Assembly: GCF_008122205.1 (NCBI RefSeq)
Contig: NZ_PHNJ01000001.1
Location: forward strand, 434,001 to 498,000
From: Natronococcus pandeyae
Lineage (GTDB): Archaea > Halobacteriota > Halobacteria > Halobacteriales > Natrialbaceae
Length of the DNA stretch: 64,000 nt
Reading direction: 5' to 3'
Shown piece after piece: positions 62,498 to 64,000 of the stretch. The position numbers were made by a program, and so were the translations under genes. Positions within the stretch are counted from its first letter, which is position 1; each line of letters begins with the position of its first letter. The notes below the pieces were generated by a model that worked only from the letters and a program-made list of their open reading frames with translations, ran no database searches and was not told the origin of the DNA.

Positions 62498-63472
62498 ATG
62501 AACGTACGGCAGGTCCTTCCGAAGGACGCGATTCCGAGCGTCGACGAGCCGACGTTCGGGATGGAACACGCTGGAGCCGATGCCGACGAGGTGATCGCCG
62601 TCGACGCGACGCCGCCGACCGCGTACCCGATCCGCATTCTGAACTATCACGAGATCGTCAACGACACGATTACGGTCGACGGCGAGACCGTCCCGGTTGC
62701 GGTCACGTGGTGTCCGCTCTGTGGCAGCGCGGTCGTCTACGAGCGAACGGTCGACGACCGCACCCTCGAGTTCGGCGTCAGCGGAAAGCTCGCGGACGAC
62801 GATCTCGTGATGTACGACCGCGAAACCGGCTCCGAGTGGAAGCAGTCGACCGGCGAGTGTATCGACGGCCCGCTCGAGGGCCGCGAGTTGCGGGTCCGAC
62901 CAGCCGCTCTCACGACCTGGGACACGTTTCGCGACCGTCACCCGGACGGGATCGTCCTCCAGCCGCTCGAGGACGCGAAGAGCGAGGCGGCGAGCGACGA
63001 CGACGAACCGGCCTACATCGAGTACGAGGAGGAACCGTACGCCGACTACTTCGATAGCGAGGGGTTCGGTCTCGCCGCACACCGCGGCGCGGACGACGCG
63101 CGGTCCTGGGATCGCGACGACCTCGAGCCCAAGACCGTCGTCCTCGGCCTCGAGATCGGGTCGGACGCGCTCGGCTTCCCGCTCCCTCGCGTGCAGGCTT
63201 CCGGCGGGGTCGTCCACGAAACCGTCGGCGAAACCGACGTCGTCGTCTTCGCGACGGACGACGGCATCCACGCGTTCGAGAATCCGGGATACGAGTTCGA
63301 TCGATCGGACGAAGGACGGTTTCGGGCGGACGAAACGACGTGGGACGGCGCGACGGGCATTGCGGCGGACGGGCGCGAACTCGCTCGAGTGCCGGCGCGT
63401 CGGCTCTTCGCGTTCGCCTGGCAGGACGATCACGGTCCTGATGCGTTCCACTCGTCGTCAGCGCACCAATAA
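62498..63472 (+). CDS. DUF3179 protein
   Basis: 324 residues. It matches DUF3179: early PTAYPIRILNYHEIVNDTI, the Cys motif WCPLCGSAVVYER and SGKLADDDLVMYDRETGSEW, with a C-terminal GATGIAADGRELARVPARRLF-like block. No signal peptide is visible in this copy, unlike some relatives. Function is not established; the CPLC pair could bind metal or be redox-active. It lies after the halocyanin gene on the same strand, with a 99-base gap. Confidence 0.88.
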   Translation: MNVRQVLPKDAIPSVDEPTFGMEHAGADADEVIAVDATPPTAYPIRILNYHEIVNDTITVDGETVPVAVTWCPLCGSAVVYERTVDDRTLEFGVSGKLADDDLVMYDRETGSEWKQSTGECIDGPLEGRELRVRPAALTTWDTFRDRHPDGIVLQPLEDAKSEAASDDDEPAYIEYEEEPYADYFDSEGFGLAAHRGADDARSWDRDDLEPKTVVLGLEIGSDALGFPLPRVQASGGVVHETVGETDVVVFATDDGIHAFENPGYEFDRSDEGRFRADETTWDGATGIAADGRELARVPARRLFAFAWQDDHGPDAFHSSSAHQ

Positions 63473-63498
63473 AAATCGAATCGGAGTCGACGGCTGCG

Positions 63499-64000
63499 TT
63501 ACTCGCCGGCTGCGACGTCTTCTTCGTCGACGTCGACGGACGTCGCTTCCTCTTCGGCGACTTCCTCGGGGTGGGCCTCGAGGGTCGTCTTCTGGATCTC
63601 GACGCGGCGAAGCGGGTAGATCGTCTTGGCTTCGCCGTAGATCCCCGAGGAGAGCCGTCCCTCGACGATGCTGTCGATGAGTTCCTCGAAGGTTCGCTCG
63701 GCAGCGGCCTCCTCGATCATCGCGACCATCTGCTCGCGGATGGCCTTCTCCTGGCTTGCGTCGGCCTTTTTCGTCGTGAAGGCGACGGGCTGGATCTGGA
63801 CGCGGTAGTCGTCCGTCGTGAGGACGGTGACGTAGGCCTCGATCTTCGAGGCACCGCGGCGGACCAGCGAGCGCAGGTAGTCTCGAGTCAGCGAGTGCTC
63901 GACGAACTCCGTGTACGCCGAGTCGCTCCCGACGTCGGAGATCTTGAAGGTGAGCTTCGTGTTGTTCTCGCTGGCGTTGTTCGTCAGGTCGCCGAGCGTC
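63499..64000 (-). CDS. rps1e: 30S ribosomal protein S3Ae (eS1), N-terminus cut by window edge
   Basis: The C-terminal 166 residues of S3Ae. It ends with an acidic tail (EEATSVDVDEEDVAAGE). Family phrases include NNTKLTFKISDVGSDSAYTE, EHSLTRDYLRSLVRRG and YPLRRVEIQKTTLEAHPEEV. The protein (eS1) lies on the 30S platform near the mRNA exit. The missing N-terminus is beyond position 64000. It converges on the DUF3179 gene. Confidence 0.96.
   Translation of the reverse strand, partial: TLGDLTNNASENNTKLTFKISDVGSDSAYTEFVEHSLTRDYLRSLVRRGASKIEAYVTVLTTDDYRVQIQPVAFTTKKADASQEKAIREQMVAMIEEAAAERTFEELIDSIVEGRLSSGIYGEAKTIYPLRRVEIQKTTLEAHPEEVAEEEATSVDVDEEDVAAGE

Noticed and set aside
1-64000. CRISPR arrays, insertion sequences, integrases, rRNA genes
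   Set aside because: No regularly spaced direct repeats, transposase or integrase motifs, or rRNA-like sequence were seen on reading through the window.

Overview
This window is chromosomal DNA from an extremely halophilic archaeon (class Halobacteria), most plausibly a member of the Natrialbales/Natrialbaceae; the family placement is an impression from protein style, not a computed result. The evidence is high GC with GC-rich third codon positions, strongly acidic proteins, Tat-type lipoprotein signals (RR motif plus lipobox Cys), many leaderless genes with a TATA-like box about 25-30 bases before the start codon, and archaeal information-processing genes (PolB, Mre11-Rad50, PAN, L37Ae, Rpo12, Pcc1, prefoldin beta, S3Ae).

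Layout. 1-5.2 kb: LysE-type exporter fragment, a tiny zinc-finger protein, two tandem thioredoxin-fold Tat proteins and DNA topoisomerase I (topA, minus). 5.4-10.8 kb: small DUF2892 membrane protein, beta-lactamase-fold serine hydrolase, MATE exporter, polysaccharide flippase, FxLYD lipoprotein. 10.9-14.6 kb: thiazole synthase thi4, a 650-base gene-poor stretch with a long hairpin, a nested inverted-repeat element and a frameshifted membrane-protein relic, then an NAD-dependent epimerase and two haloarchaeal proteins of unknown function. 14.6-20.8 kb: multi-PAS histidine kinase, thioesterase, methyltransferase and the thiamine regulator ThiR, plus a membrane protein. 20.9-26.9 kb: dCTP deaminase, membrane protein, Pth2, carboxylesterase, small zinc protein, TruD, zinc-ribbon membrane protein, DUF2103 protein. 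26.9-36 kb: a large repeat-built secreted protein, the L37Ae-Rpo12-Pcc1 cluster, DUF2243 protein, His-rich iron-type lipoprotein, prefoldin beta, DUF3194 protein, HflX. 36-42 kb: PQQ-propeller and partner lipoproteins, NmrA protein with a leader ORF, GMP synthase subunit A, small membrane protein, PAN, winged-helix protein. 42-50.5 kb: mre11-rad50, two unknown genes plus an HTH gene, polB. 50.7-57.5 kb: sufC-sufB-sufD, DUF5518 protein, ribbon-helix-helix protein, ferritin-like protein, SirR/DtxR regulator. 57.5-64 kb: phospholipase D-like protein, HEAT-repeat protein, archaetidylserine synthase, halocyanin, DUF3179 protein, ribosomal protein S3Ae (cut by the window end).

Functional links. Thi4 at 10.9 kb carries the Cys that marks the suicide (sulfur-donating) enzyme, and ThiR, its likely regulator, is 8.5 kb away. 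PolB, Mre11-Rad50 and TopA cover replication and repair. The suf operon, ferritin-like protein, SirR-like regulator and P19/Tp34-like lipoprotein form a loose iron theme.

This is mostly ordinary core chromosome. No CRISPR, IS element, tRNA, rRNA or prophage was seen. The less ordinary signals are small: short leader ORFs abutting or overlapping the start codons of three genes, dyad elements at the suf and NmrA promoters and between two convergent genes, two structured elements after thi4, a duplicated module before the halocyanin gene, and an L37Ae without its zinc ligands.
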